From Alteromonadaceae bacterium (GTDB lineage Bacteria; Pseudomonadota; Gammaproteobacteria; Enterobacterales; Alteromonadaceae), in NCBI GenBank assembly GCA_014872785.1, contig WKFJ01000020.1, positions 1 to 64,000 of the forward strand: DNA of 64,000 bases. The letters run 5' to 3'. Made by a program: the position numbers and the translations under genes. Below are positions 16,890 to 26,425 of the stretch, in pieces. The notes below the pieces were generated by a model that did no database searches, was not told the DNA's origin, and worked only from the letters and a program-made list of their open reading frames with translations. Every line of letters starts with the position of its first letter. The stretch's first letter is position 1.

Positions 16890-19874
16890 ATGTTCAAAGG
16901 CGTTGCCCAAAAGTTCAACGACTGGAAAAGGAATCGGTCTATCGATGTCGTGGATATCGGTAGCACTATCCGTCGCGACAGCGAAGAGCAACAGCAAAAA
17001 CCCACCATTGTGCTCGCTATCGATGATGCAAAAGGGAAAGTGATTGTTACTGAAGTCGCAGAAGTTGAACCAACGCCAGAAGAGACTGTGGAAGAGGTGG
17101 ATGAGAATATCGTTAAAACCATCCACGGACACCATATCAAAGATGCAGATGAATACTTCATGCCGCGCAAATTGGAAGGTATTCCGGTTTTCGAAACCGA
17201 CTACATTTTCAGTAAGCACGAAAAAGAAGTGGGCGAAATTAAAAAGGCTTTGAGTATCGGTTCGCACCGTATGCTGGGGGATAAGTCACTTGAGGTAATC
17301 CTCATAGACGAAGTGATTAAGCGATTCATTGATTATGTGCACATGTTACCAGCCAGCGAATCATACCATCACGCGTACAAGGGCGGGTTGATTGCCCACT
17401 CATTGGTCGTTGCAAGAGACGCTATTCTCAATGCCAAAGACCGCAAACCACCCTCGACTGGCTTTATCGAAATAGACGCCGAACTGCGACCTAAATATTT
17501 ATACGCCACCTTCATAGGTGGGCTTATCCATGATATGGGCAAGCTCTCCAGTGATATCACTGTCAGTCCTTACATCATCATTGATGAGGCAACAGGAGAA
17601 ACCAGGCATTTTCATCCAAGGGATGGTGTACCTAATTGGCACCCTAAAAAAGAAAGCCTGATTGCCTGGGCGACACGCTGGAAAGTGTCCAGTTACACAA
17701 TGGTGTACCGAAGCCGTGCCAATGGCGCCCATAATTACGACACTGTGGAATTCTTGCGACAGGTCGTAGGCATTGAATATGCGCAAGATTATCTGACGCA
17801 CGACCATCGAAATCTTTATGATGAGTTGGCAGGACAACTTAGTCATCTGTCTCGCTCAAAGCATTACATTGCCACACAAATTCACGCCGCTGATGCTCAC
17901 TCTGTATTTCAGGATGTCGGCAAACGAATGGATATCAACATTGGTATTCAAAAAGAGAGTGTTTATAAAAAATGTCTTGATGTCCTGCTGCACATATCGT
18001 GCGACTGGGACGTCAACAAACCCAATGCAAAAATCTGGGTGGTGGGAAACAACGTTTACCTTCGCTATACCGCTGCGTTTGATGAAATCAGAGTCAAGGG
18101 TATAGAAAAGCATTACGAACTACCCAATTCAACGAACGCTATTATCCAAGAGATGCGACATGGTCGCATTGTAGAAATACTGGCTGATGACAAACCAGGT
18201 TACAACTTCTTTCCCGGTGTCTACACTGAAAAAGATATCAGAGCATTGCTAGCAGGCGACCTAGTTGTCAAAGCAGAACATCTTATCAAACTGACATGGT
18301 CAAGCTGGCTGTATCGTGAAATTCTGCCACCGTCCTGTGCCGGCGTGATGATGTCACCGCTTGATGAAGACCGCGTGTACTACTATGACGAGCAAGGCGA
18401 CCCGCACGAATTCCTAACAAAAGTCCCTGACAATCAAGCACCGCAAGGGCATACCATCGAAGGTCAAGTGGTCGATAATGCGCAACAAGCGATACCCGCA
18501 GATGCACCTATGGCAGATGAGCCACCTCCTCCGACAGAGGATGACTATGCACAAATGGACATGGTCAACACGTCTGAGGGTGACAGTGCCGCATCAACAT
18601 CGCAAGAACAAAGTCAGGAACAGACAGCACAAGATAAAAAAGCCGCTAAATCGCCGCGCCCGAAAAAGCCAAAAACTAAACCTGTGGCGACGAAAAGCAA
18701 ACTCAAAGAATTCATGCTATCGCAAAAAAACACCACCAATGACGAACTGGCCTCATTGGTATTGGTAAGCGCAGCTGAAGAAGAGGAGCAGGAAAAGGCA
18801 GAGAATGACACTCAGTCATCGGGAACGTCAGAGACGGATAATGTCACACAGGCAAACAGTGCACCATCCGACACTGAGCAGACTGAAGCGCAACAAGACG
18901 CGCAAGCACACAGCCAACAATCATCAGGTGAAGATAAACCTGAATCGGTGACAGTCACGGACAGCAATGCGCCCTGTTCACAGACGGTATCGACTAAGGC
19001 CACCAGCAATGACAAAGCTGACAGCGCTCACGCAACAACATCGTCACAGACAGACAACACGCCCAACAAAAAGCCTAAAGAGTCGGCACACCAGCAGCGA
19101 CTGGCACATGTGTATGAGCACGCTCACATAAAAGTAAAAGGCGACAAAAATTACGTCAGTATCGAAAGCATCAAAACGCTTTTCGAATTAGAGACAGACA
19201 AAGACGCTATTGCAAAGTTAATGCAAGACAATATCGCCATTTTAAATGACACCAAATCCGTCATGATGGAGCCTATCCGCATCGACGGTCACACACGTAA
19301 ATTTATTCGTATTCATTCACGTCGCGGCAAAGGGAAAAAGCACACTTCCTCGGTCGGTAAATCCACAAACACACCAAACGAAACGGATACGCGCAAGCAA
19401 TTTGCTAAAACGATGAATGAGCGCAGCGACAAGCGTGCGCAGCAGGCACAAAAGCGAGAGCAAAGACAAAAGCAAAATAAACACAACACCGAACAGGCGG
19501 CCGACGCGCTGGCACAGGAGCATGCCACACACGCTAATCAGCAAGCGCCCGCTCCACTAGACGACATTGCATTTTCACTGGCCGCAGGCATCGTGCATGC
19601 CAAAGCACACTCGCTGGCCTTTGTCATTAAAACGGCTATCGAGCAGCACCGCACCAACATCGACTTACAAGGTGATGCCGTGCATTTCTCCGCTCATGAA
19701 ATGGAGCAAATGGCGCACAAGGTATGTGGCAAGAAGGTGCGTTTTAGGCATCTCAAACGTGTTCTCTCGCAAAACCCACAATTTGAAAAGGTAAGTAATG
19801 GCAGCGATGGACTCCGTTACCAATTACCGATTAACCAGTTAAACAATATCGACTTAAGTGAGGTGCTATCGTGA
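16890..19874 (+). CDS. traI: TraI, MobH-family relaxase
   Basis: The 994-residue product starts at ATG 16890 with GAGGG upstream, one base after the preceding stop. Residues ~90-400 form the TraI_2 relaxase domain with the histidine/HD motif of MobH: SYHHAYKGGLIAHS near 155-168 and GGLIHDMGKL near 209. A long Gln/Ser/Thr/Asp-rich linker (~540-770) joins a C-terminal TraI_2_C-like domain (~890-990). MobH relaxases nick oriT and pilot the strand into the recipient. The stop overlaps the GTG start of traD. Confidence 0.93.
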   Translation: MFKGVAQKFNDWKRNRSIDVVDIGSTIRRDSEEQQQKPTIVLAIDDAKGKVIVTEVAEVEPTPEETVEEVDENIVKTIHGHHIKDADEYFMPRKLEGIPVFETDYIFSKHEKEVGEIKKALSIGSHRMLGDKSLEVILIDEVIKRFIDYVHMLPASESYHHAYKGGLIAHSLVVARDAILNAKDRKPPSTGFIEIDAELRPKYLYATFIGGLIHDMGKLSSDITVSPYIIIDEATGETRHFHPRDGVPNWHPKKESLIAWATRWKVSSYTMVYRSRANGAHNYDTVEFLRQVVGIEYAQDYLTHDHRNLYDELAGQLSHLSRSKHYIATQIHAADAHSVFQDVGKRMDINIGIQKESVYKKCLDVLLHISCDWDVNKPNAKIWVVGNNVYLRYTAAFDEIRVKGIEKHYELPNSTNAIIQEMRHGRIVEILADDKPGYNFFPGVYTEKDIRALLAGDLVVKAEHLIKLTWSSWLYREILPPSCAGVMMSPLDEDRVYYYDEQGDPHEFLTKVPDNQAPQGHTIEGQVVDNAQQAIPADAPMADEPPPPTEDDYAQMDMVNTSEGDSAASTSQEQSQEQTAQDKKAAKSPRPKKPKTKPVATKSKLKEFMLSQKNTTNDELASLVLVSAAEEEEQEKAENDTQSSGTSETDNVTQANSAPSDTEQTEAQQDAQAHSQQSSGEDKPESVTVTDSNAPCSQTVSTKATSNDKADSAHATTSSQTDNTPNKKPKESAHQQRLAHVYEHAHIKVKGDKNYVSIESIKTLFELETDKDAIAKLMQDNIAILNDTKSVMMEPIRIDGHTRKFIRIHSRRGKGKKHTSSVGKSTNTPNETDTRKQFAKTMNERSDKRAQQAQKREQRQKQNKHNTEQAADALAQEHATHANQQAPAPLDDIAFSLAAGIVHAKAHSLAFVIKTAIEQHRTNIDLQGDAVHFSAHEMEQMAHKVCGKKVRFRHLKRVLSQNPQFEKVSNGSDGLRYQLPINQLNNIDLSEVLS

Positions 19875-21814
19875 AAAGCTCCGATCCATTATTCATCGAA
19901 AACCTTTTTCGTCCCATTTACGAGGTCAACTCGGCCGCCAGTTGGGTGGCAGGCGGCATTGCCACACCTGTCCTAGCGGGAGCCACAATTGGTGCCACCA
20001 GCATGTTTTCTGCGGTAGCCATTGGCGTATGGATGTGCCTGTACGGTGCGCATACTGCCATGAGAGCCAAGCCCCTTTTGGATAAGCAAATGGCATTGAA
20101 TACCAACACCTTTTTTAAGATGAATGTCAGTGAATTACGCGAGCGTAATCAGTTAAAGGCAAGACGCACGGGCGCCCTGACCAATGACAAGTACGAGGCG
20201 TATCTGGGTTCGGGTTTTCAGTGGGGCGCAGAACACGCCAACCGCGCGTACCAAGTGATGGATATGGACACGGCCAAAACGAACATTGAGCTGCCATTTT
20301 TCGCACGCTACCTCGTCGATGATGCGTCAGAAGAAACCGAAGAATTAGGGGGTAAACCGTGGATCCACGGAATTGGTGATGAAGGTGACGTATACACACG
20401 CGCGTCAAACTGGTGGGGGCATAGCATCGTGTTTGGGAACGTGGGTTGCGGCAAGACCACCTTGCTTAAATTAATGGCACTGAACGCCCTACACACTGAC
20501 GAACACCACATTGGGGTCACTATCGTGGTAGACCCAAAAAATGATGAGCAGTTAAAAGGCGCCATCAAGCAAGAGCTTGAGTATCTTGGTCATGAAGACA
20601 AGTTTTATTGCCTGCATCCAAACAGACCGTCCCAATCGTGTCGCGTGCCGTTACTGAAAAACTACAATCGATTAACCGAAGTGGCCGAGCGTATTGCGCC
20701 GCTAATGGCGGCAGAGGGCGGAAGTAAGCCGTATCAGGATTTCGCCTACGACAAGATATATAAAGCAGCACGTGCCATGGATTATCTTGGCGAGCCTATT
20801 CGCCTCACCACGCTGACCAAAGTGGTTTGTTCAGACCGTGACGGGATAGCGCTTCGCGTTTTAGATAAATATTATCGCGAAGTGGTCGGCGAGGATTATC
20901 TGTCTAAGCTCAACACTGAATTCCAAAAACTCAGCCCTGTCAGACTTGAGCAGCTTGCCCAATACTATTCGGCAATATTAGTGCAAGAGCATCCGAATGA
21001 CGTTGTCGACGAGATGATTAATTTTGCGCTACATGAAAAATCTCACTACGACAAGATGACCGCATCATTGGTGCCTGTCATGACGGCACTGGTGGCACCG
21101 CCATTTGATGATTTGCTTTCACCGATGATTGATATCGAATCGCAAGACCAGCGCGACATTATCGACTTAAACGATTTGTGCCAAACCGGGGGCGTTTTAT
21201 ACGTTTCTCTTGACGCACTGGCCGACAATAAAAGTAGCGGCTATTTATCGCAGCTTATTTGTTCTGAAGTGGCCAGTATTGCCTCAAAGCGCTACAACAG
21301 CGGCGAGAAAGACTCACTGCGGGTCAACATGTTTGTTGATGAGGTGCACTCTGCCATTTCAGACCCGCTACTTAACAGCTTAGCCATCGGTCGTGCTGCA
21401 GGATTATCTCTTGTGCTTGCCACACAGTGTTACAGTGACATTGAAGCAAAAACGGACAAAGCGACCGCCAACCGATTCTTAGGTCTGTGTAATAACTTCA
21501 TCACGATGCGCACCACAGATCCGGCCACGCAGGATTATGCAAGTTTGCAGTTTAGCAAATCCTCAGTGACTTCAGCGGAGATAAGAACCGGCGTAAACAC
21601 CAGTACAGAAAGCTCAATTACGTCGTTCTCAAGCTCCAAGCAAGAAACCTTATCCAAGTCTCGTGAAGAGGCGTTCCCGCCAAATCTATTTGGAGACTTA
21701 CCAAAACTTCAATTCATGGCGCGTCTTGCGGACGGCAAGCGCCTGAAGATGAAACTACCGATTATTTTGAATGATGACGAACCTGGGGAGATCGCAGAAT
21801 GGGTTCAGCAATAG
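19871..21814 (+). CDS. traD: TraD, type IV coupling protein ATPase
   Basis: The 647-residue product begins with GTG overlapping the traI stop. Two N-terminal membrane segments (residues ~18-62) are followed by Walker A GNVGCGKTT near 186 and Walker B MFVDEVHSA near 487, with AAIG-type helices between. TraD hexamers couple the relaxosome to the T4SS pore. The last 16 bases overlap the next gene. Confidence 0.95.
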   Translation: MKSSDPLFIENLFRPIYEVNSAASWVAGGIATPVLAGATIGATSMFSAVAIGVWMCLYGAHTAMRAKPLLDKQMALNTNTFFKMNVSELRERNQLKARRTGALTNDKYEAYLGSGFQWGAEHANRAYQVMDMDTAKTNIELPFFARYLVDDASEETEELGGKPWIHGIGDEGDVYTRASNWWGHSIVFGNVGCGKTTLLKLMALNALHTDEHHIGVTIVVDPKNDEQLKGAIKQELEYLGHEDKFYCLHPNRPSQSCRVPLLKNYNRLTEVAERIAPLMAAEGGSKPYQDFAYDKIYKAARAMDYLGEPIRLTTLTKVVCSDRDGIALRVLDKYYREVVGEDYLSKLNTEFQKLSPVRLEQLAQYYSAILVQEHPNDVVDEMINFALHEKSHYDKMTASLVPVMTALVAPPFDDLLSPMIDIESQDQRDIIDLNDLCQTGGVLYVSLDALADNKSSGYLSQLICSEVASIASKRYNSGEKDSLRVNMFVDEVHSAISDPLLNSLAIGRAAGLSLVLATQCYSDIEAKTDKATANRFLGLCNNFITMRTTDPATQDYASLQFSKSSVTSAEIRTGVNTSTESSITSFSSSKQETLSKSREEAFPPNLFGDLPKLQFMARLADGKRLKMKLPIILNDDEPGEIAEWVQQ

Positions 21815-22941
21815 CGACCACCATATTATCCAAATCTAAAATGCGCGAGGTACGCCAAATTGCGTGCGCTACCGATTTCATTTGTGCAGATGTCAAACAG
21901 GCACTGCATGACCTAACGCGATATCACGCAGGCCTTGGCTCATTAGCCAAACGCTTGGCCAATCATCTCACTTCGCTACTGCCCGATACTGACGGTGGTT
22001 CGTTGCTTGACACGTTACTGTCAGGAATGCTTCATGAGTTTGATGCAGAGCTGGCCGCCAATGGCGCAGAAGCCGGCTACAAAAAGGCGATTATTTATCT
22101 ATACCACCGATTACATCGCGTCTTAGATTACCGCTTATATACCGTATCGGCCTCAAAAGTGATGACACCTAAAGAGCAGTATTGGGATTGCTTGTCGCAT
22201 GGCTTACTCGAGTACATTCGTCTGTTCAACATCACCAAACTTGAAGTGGAGTACGCGCCAATGGAATGCGGTATGTCAATTGACAAGCGACGCTTATTTG
22301 TGGCTGCCCGTTTGTTTACGCGTGACGATTTTAAAGCGCTTGGCTTACCCGAACCGCTTTGCGTTGTCAGTGACGGACAACCAAGCACCCTGAGTACCCA
22401 TACCCTTCAGACGCAGTTATCCGATATTTTATGCCATGACAATCTGGTCACACTTGAGCAGCTATCGGCGCATCACAGTGGCATCGAAACTGTGTTGACC
22501 AAGTTAGCATCGTATTGCACCAGCCTACTGGGTGATAGCAGTTATAACTTGGTGAATGAATTGGCCGATGTGGCCATGCATGAATTCCAAGCTAATCTCT
22601 CCTCTCCGGGCTTAGACAGTGCCTATGCGGCGTTTTTAGATGCCATCATTGACAAACTGCCGTGCTTATTCGAATACAAAGTGGTGGCCACTAAAGTTGA
22701 TTCGCCCGACCAGCATCTACTGGTGTGGGATTGCTTAAAAGGCGGCCTATCGCAATGGCTATCAGAGCACAACGTCAAAGAAATCGCGATTTACCCCAGC
22801 GAGTTACCCGCTAATTACCAGCGCCATGATGCGGCATTGGTGTTGGCCAATAACATCTTAACCCGCTATGACCTGCAATATTTGTTCTTGCCTCCTGCGG
22901 GCTTTTTCAAAATGCAGGGGTTTGATTTAGTCAGAGCGTAA
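21799..22941 (+). CDS. Conserved transfer-region protein with internal duplication
   Basis: The 380-residue product appears to have two similar halves: each has a His/Leu-rich helical start, a segment on keeping or losing Leu-Ala-Asn, a YxV(S/A)xKV strand followed by WDCL..GL, and an end with TRxDLxxLxLP. The second half ends at the C-terminus with YDLQYLFLPP. The family is unknown to me; related elements keep a gene here between traD and traJ. The repeated fold with a conserved WDCL motif suggests a soluble TraD or relaxase partner (inference). Confidence 0.65.
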   Translation: MGSAIATTILSKSKMREVRQIACATDFICADVKQALHDLTRYHAGLGSLAKRLANHLTSLLPDTDGGSLLDTLLSGMLHEFDAELAANGAEAGYKKAIIYLYHRLHRVLDYRLYTVSASKVMTPKEQYWDCLSHGLLEYIRLFNITKLEVEYAPMECGMSIDKRRLFVAARLFTRDDFKALGLPEPLCVVSDGQPSTLSTHTLQTQLSDILCHDNLVTLEQLSAHHSGIETVLTKLASYCTSLLGDSSYNLVNELADVAMHEFQANLSSPGLDSAYAAFLDAIIDKLPCLFEYKVVATKVDSPDQHLLVWDCLKGGLSQWLSEHNVKEIAIYPSELPANYQRHDAALVLANNILTRYDLQYLFLPPAGFFKMQGFDLVRA

Positions 22942-22951
22942 GGGGGCAGCC

Positions 22952-23650
22952 ATGATGACGACAAACGCGTCTTCCAATCGCATTTCGGTGTCCATGACGC
23001 GCACCCAAATCATCTTTCTTATCATCACATTGGCAGTAGGCGCATCAGGCCTTGCTGTGGCGGTGTTAGACCATGACGCGTATAAGCTGCAAGTGCAAAA
23101 AGAACTCAGTTACGCCGAACAAACCCTTGGCCAGCAGCAATGGCAAAAGATGCAAGAGGTAGTCAATGACCGATACAAGCGCCATTTTAAATTGTCAGGG
23201 CATTACGACACGTTGCACGCAATGTTCATCCCTGCCCACGACGAACCTGCACGCTTTAAAACCATCACAAGAATACTGGGTAAAGATTTAAACGGTGATC
23301 GCACGTTGGATAATTTCGTTAACAACATCCAAGTGCTGGTGTACCAGGTTACCTTTCGGCTTACGGCACTGGAGTATTGGCTCAGTCTACTGACGCCATT
23401 GTTAGTGTGCATCTTAATTAGCGCCATCAATGAATGGCGTATCAAGCAATACCAAGTGGGCGGCGCAAGCACTACTCGAGCCCGCATTTACATCAAAGTG
23501 ACATGGCTTGTCGTGATTGGCGCCATCTTTTTAACCATTACACCCAACATGCTTGGCAAGGTGTCGGTGGTGATGCCCGCTATCGTCCTTCTTACCATCA
23601 CTCTAATCGCTGGTCAGTTCATTAAGAGCTACCAAAAAGACGCTTCATAA
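22952..23650 (+). CDS. TraJ-like inner-membrane protein
   Basis: The 232-residue product has four predicted membrane segments: residues ~20-40, ~140-162, ~178-196 and ~200-222. A periplasmic domain lies between the first and second. A strong AAGGGGG ribosome binding site precedes ATG 22952. In SXT-like elements a membrane protein of similar size (OrfJ/TraJ) follows traD, which is the basis of the name. Confidence 0.6.
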   Translation: MMTTNASSNRISVSMTRTQIIFLIITLAVGASGLAVAVLDHDAYKLQVQKELSYAEQTLGQQQWQKMQEVVNDRYKRHFKLSGHYDTLHAMFIPAHDEPARFKTITRILGKDLNGDRTLDNFVNNIQVLVYQVTFRLTALEYWLSLLTPLLVCILISAINEWRIKQYQVGGASTTRARIYIKVTWLVVIGAIFLTITPNMLGKVSVVMPAIVLLTITLIAGQFIKSYQKDAS

Positions 23651-23665
23651 AAGGAAGAAATAAAA

Positions 23666-24691
23666 ATGTTTGGCTTATTTACTCAAAAACCCCCTACGCC
23701 ACCTCGCAAAGTATCGGATGTGTTAGACCAACATCTACGCACGATTGCCCGGTCAAATCGTTTAAAGAATCTAGCACTAGCGGGTGTCATGCTGACCTCA
23801 ATGGTGGTGATGATACAGCGTATGAATGCCGATAGTACAACCACAGGCACAGGGGCATCACCGCATATTGCCCATATTGCCTTCAGTGGGAACGTGACGT
23901 CGCAAAACCACCAAACTTCTGGCATGGTGACGGCGCAGGCTATTCGCAAAGCGATGAACAACCCCAATGCCAAAGCGATTTTAGTCACAGCAAATTCTGG
24001 GGGCGGCTCACCGGTGCAAGCAGAAATCATCGCCAACACCATCAAAGACCTGCAATCCAAACGTTTTCAATCCGCGCCAGAGGATGACCGTGCATCTCAT
24101 GTACTCAAGCGCTCAGTATTAGCCGATTACTCCAAGCCCATCATTGTAGTGGTTGAAGATTTATGTGCATCGGCTTGCTATGGCGCGTTTTCTGGTGCTG
24201 ATAGCATCATTGCCCACAGCAATTCGATAGTCGGCAGTATCGGCGTGCGTCTGGATTCGTGGCAATTACAAGATGCGCTGGCAAAAATCGGGGTTGAGCG
24301 CGTGACGATCACTTCGGGTGAGGATAAAGCCTTGATGGATCCGTTTGTGCACATCACTGACGAGAAAAAAGCCAAACTCAAGTCTCAATTGATTACCCCA
24401 CTGTATGACATCTTCGTTGAAACCGTGAAGGCCAACCGCGGCGATAAGCTTGATTTGTCCGAGCCTGACCTATTTACCGGGATGATTTTCCACGGCGCCA
24501 AAGCGCGTGATATTGGGCTGGTGGACGATATCCAGTCATTGGATATGGTGACCTCACAATTGAAGGCAGAGTACAACACCAAAAACGTGGTTATCTACAA
24601 TAAGCCGGAGTTTTCCATTCGAGAAATCCTGACATCGTCAATAGAGAATGCGGTGTCAAGCTATGTCAACCACACTTTTTCACTAAATTAA
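23666..24691 (+). CDS. S49 (SppA-like) membrane serine peptidase
   Basis: The 341-residue product has one N-terminal membrane anchor (~37-55), then the SppA fold: IAFSGNVTS, a NSGGGSPVQA loop, the CASACYGAFSGAD segment with the nucleophile Ser, and SIVGSIGVR. Lys near ITSGEDKALMDPF is a candidate partner in the Ser/Lys dyad. S49 peptidases degrade or trim membrane-bound signal peptides. It ends the mobI-like/traI operon and lies directly before traA, so a role in pilin maturation is plausible (inference). Confidence 0.85.
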   Translation: MFGLFTQKPPTPPRKVSDVLDQHLRTIARSNRLKNLALAGVMLTSMVVMIQRMNADSTTTGTGASPHIAHIAFSGNVTSQNHQTSGMVTAQAIRKAMNNPNAKAILVTANSGGGSPVQAEIIANTIKDLQSKRFQSAPEDDRASHVLKRSVLADYSKPIIVVVEDLCASACYGAFSGADSIIAHSNSIVGSIGVRLDSWQLQDALAKIGVERVTITSGEDKALMDPFVHITDEKKAKLKSQLITPLYDIFVETVKANRGDKLDLSEPDLFTGMIFHGAKARDIGLVDDIQSLDMVTSQLKAEYNTKNVVIYNKPEFSIREILTSSIENAVSSYVNHTFSLN

Positions 24692-24713
24692 CCCGCAAAT
24701 TCAAAATTGATGG

Positions 24714-24743
24714 TCTAGATCGCTATTTTTACAGAAGTCTAGC
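24714..24743 (+). promoter_or_regulatory. Activator-type dyad operator upstream of traA
   Basis: TCTAGATCGCTA half and TTTTTACAGAAGTCTAGC half, then -10 TTTAAT at 24769-24774 at the conserved distance. It gives the pilin gene its own activator-dependent promoter. Confidence 0.7.
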
Positions 24744-24866
24744 CGACTCTGGCCATCAAAAAAGCTGATTTAATACATCACAAGAAAGCTTAGAAACCAC
24801 GACAAACAAAATGAGTTGGGATGCTTTCTGAACTGATTAAACACATTTTAGAGAAGGTATAAGACC

Positions 24867-25277
24867 ATGAACTTTTTTCAAACTAAACTAAACAACATCA
24901 AATCTTTTTTCACTAACAACAAATACAGCTTCGTTGCTGGCATTGCGGCCTTTTTCAGTGTTGGCGCACTTGCAGCAGTAGGCGGTGAAGCGGCTGACGG
25001 TGCCACCAGCATTGAAGCATTTGACACAACGTACGCCGTTATCGTTGAACTGGCACAAGGTGTTGTGGGTAAAATCGTGACTGCTCTTGCGGTGATTTGG
25101 GGCTTCATTTCAATCATCCAGCAAAACTGGATTGTGGTATTCGGCGCATTTCTAGGTGCATTCTTATTGTCCAACCTTGAAGCGGTCGTTGATGACGTAT
25201 TCGGTGCAACTGTTGAGTTAGCGCCAGTGGTAACCGAAACCGTCACTCAAGTCACCACTGCACTGCCAATTTTATAA
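24867..25277 (+). CDS. traA: TraA pilin precursor
   Basis: The 136-residue product has a long leader ending in a hydrophobic stretch and ALA site (residues ~24-37), then a short mature part with two hydrophobic helices separated by a polar turn (~55-80 and ~85-105), the usual F-type pilin architecture. An AGAAGG site precedes ATG 24867. It is monocistronic between its own operator promoter and a terminator, fitting the high expression a pilin needs. Confidence 0.85.
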   Translation: MNFFQTKLNNIKSFFTNNKYSFVAGIAAFFSVGALAAVGGEAADGATSIEAFDTTYAVIVELAQGVVGKIVTALAVIWGFISIIQQNWIVVFGAFLGAFLLSNLEAVVDDVFGATVELAPVVTETVTQVTTALPIL

Positions 25278-25306
25278 TAGCTTCCCAACTCATTTCATTT
25301 TGACTT

Positions 25307-25331
25307 AGCCCTGTTTGACAGGGCTTTTCTT
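25307..25331 (+). terminator. Terminator after traA
   Basis: AGCCCTG, TTTGA loop, CAGGGCT, then TTTCTTT on the plus strand. Confidence 0.85.
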
Positions 25332-25363
25332 TATCTACTTCCCCTTATTTCTCCAAAAACTGC

Positions 25364-25393
25364 TGTAGACCGAGGTAAACACCGAAGCCTAGC
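25364..25393 (+). promoter_or_regulatory. Activator-type dyad operator of the traL operon
   Basis: TGTAGACCGAGGTA half and AACACCGAAGCCTAGC half, then -10-like TACCAT at 25419-25424 after the conserved spacing. Confidence 0.7.
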
Positions 25394-25456
25394 GCCCCAG
25401 TTTAGTCCGGGTAATCAGTACCATAGCGCCATCGATAAAATAAACGGTGCGAACTG

Positions 25457-25759
25457 ATGAACAAAGATCCAAACGTATACAGAATGCCCAAGCGCATTAA
25501 CGACCCATTGACCATCATCATTTTTCCGGCAGTACAGATATTACCAAGCCTCGCGGTATTTGGTGCAGGCATGGTATTTGGCATTTCACTTTATGCCACA
25601 CCGGTGGCGATTATGTGGTTCTTCGTTTGCGGTCAGATCTTAAAAACATCTGAAATCACCGATGTCATTCACAAACTGTGGATGTGGGGCGTGTTAGACA
25701 GTGCTATCAAGCCATCTAAGACGGTCGTTAACCCGCTTATCCGCCGCTACTTTTCATAA
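25457..25759 (+). CDS. traL: TraL, T4SS inner-membrane protein
   Basis: The 100-residue product has TraL size and hydrophobic pattern, with paired membrane segments at ~25-65. It begins the traL-E-K-B cluster, the standard F-type order. TraL (VirB3-like) is needed for pilus tip formation at the inner membrane. Confidence 0.85.
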   Translation: MNKDPNVYRMPKRINDPLTIIIFPAVQILPSLAVFGAGMVFGISLYATPVAIMWFFVCGQILKTSEITDVIHKLWMWGVLDSAIKPSKTVVNPLIRRYFS

Positions 25760-25771
25760 GGAATCATTGAG

Positions 25772-26425
25772 ATGAAACGTTCAGAATCCCTTGTTGGTGG
25801 TGCTTACTCTGACTACATCGCCAAAACCAAGTTATATCTTGGCGTCATTGGTATTTTGGGGATCACAAACATCATGCAGTTGATGGTGACATTGTCCAAG
25901 GAACACACTGTGGTAGTGGTGCCGCCTGGCTTCACCCAGGAGATGCAAATCAACGAAGGCGCAAAAAGCAAAGAGTATCAGAGCCCGTGGGCATGGTCCA
26001 TCTCAATGCTGTTGGGGAATGTTGACCCGCAAAACGCAGATTTTGTGAGAGATTCGATTAAGGGAATGTTGTCACCGTACTTACGTGGTCAATTAAATGC
26101 GGCGATTGAAGAAGAAGCACGCGTTATCAAGGCCACCAAAAAAGCCCAAAAGTTTGAAATCGAAGACATGCGCTGGTCTCCACGAAATGAAATGTTTTGG
26201 GTGTGGGGAGACAAAACGGTCGAGAACTTGTTGACCAAGAAAAAAGACACCGTGCGCTTTACTTATGAAATCCGTGTAGAGGCGCACAACGGTATGCCGC
26301 GCATTACCTACCTGAACAGTTACGAAGGTAATCCAACCCGGCAAGGCAAATTCCCTAAAGTACCGAACAAACCATATTTAGATGAAGAGACACAAGAGGC
26401 GATCACCGCCAAGGTAGCAGAATAA
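25772..26425 (+). CDS. traE: TraE, T4SS VirB8-like core protein
   Basis: The 217-residue product has one membrane anchor near residues 20-42 and a periplasmic domain with the TraE-type TYEIRVEAHNGMPRI region. An AAGGA site precedes the start. Its TAATG overlap with traK indicates coupled translation. Confidence 0.9.
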   Translation: MKRSESLVGGAYSDYIAKTKLYLGVIGILGITNIMQLMVTLSKEHTVVVVPPGFTQEMQINEGAKSKEYQSPWAWSISMLLGNVDPQNADFVRDSIKGMLSPYLRGQLNAAIEEEARVIKATKKAQKFEIEDMRWSPRNEMFWVWGDKTVENLLTKKKDTVRFTYEIRVEAHNGMPRITYLNSYEGNPTRQGKFPKVPNKPYLDEETQEAITAKVAE

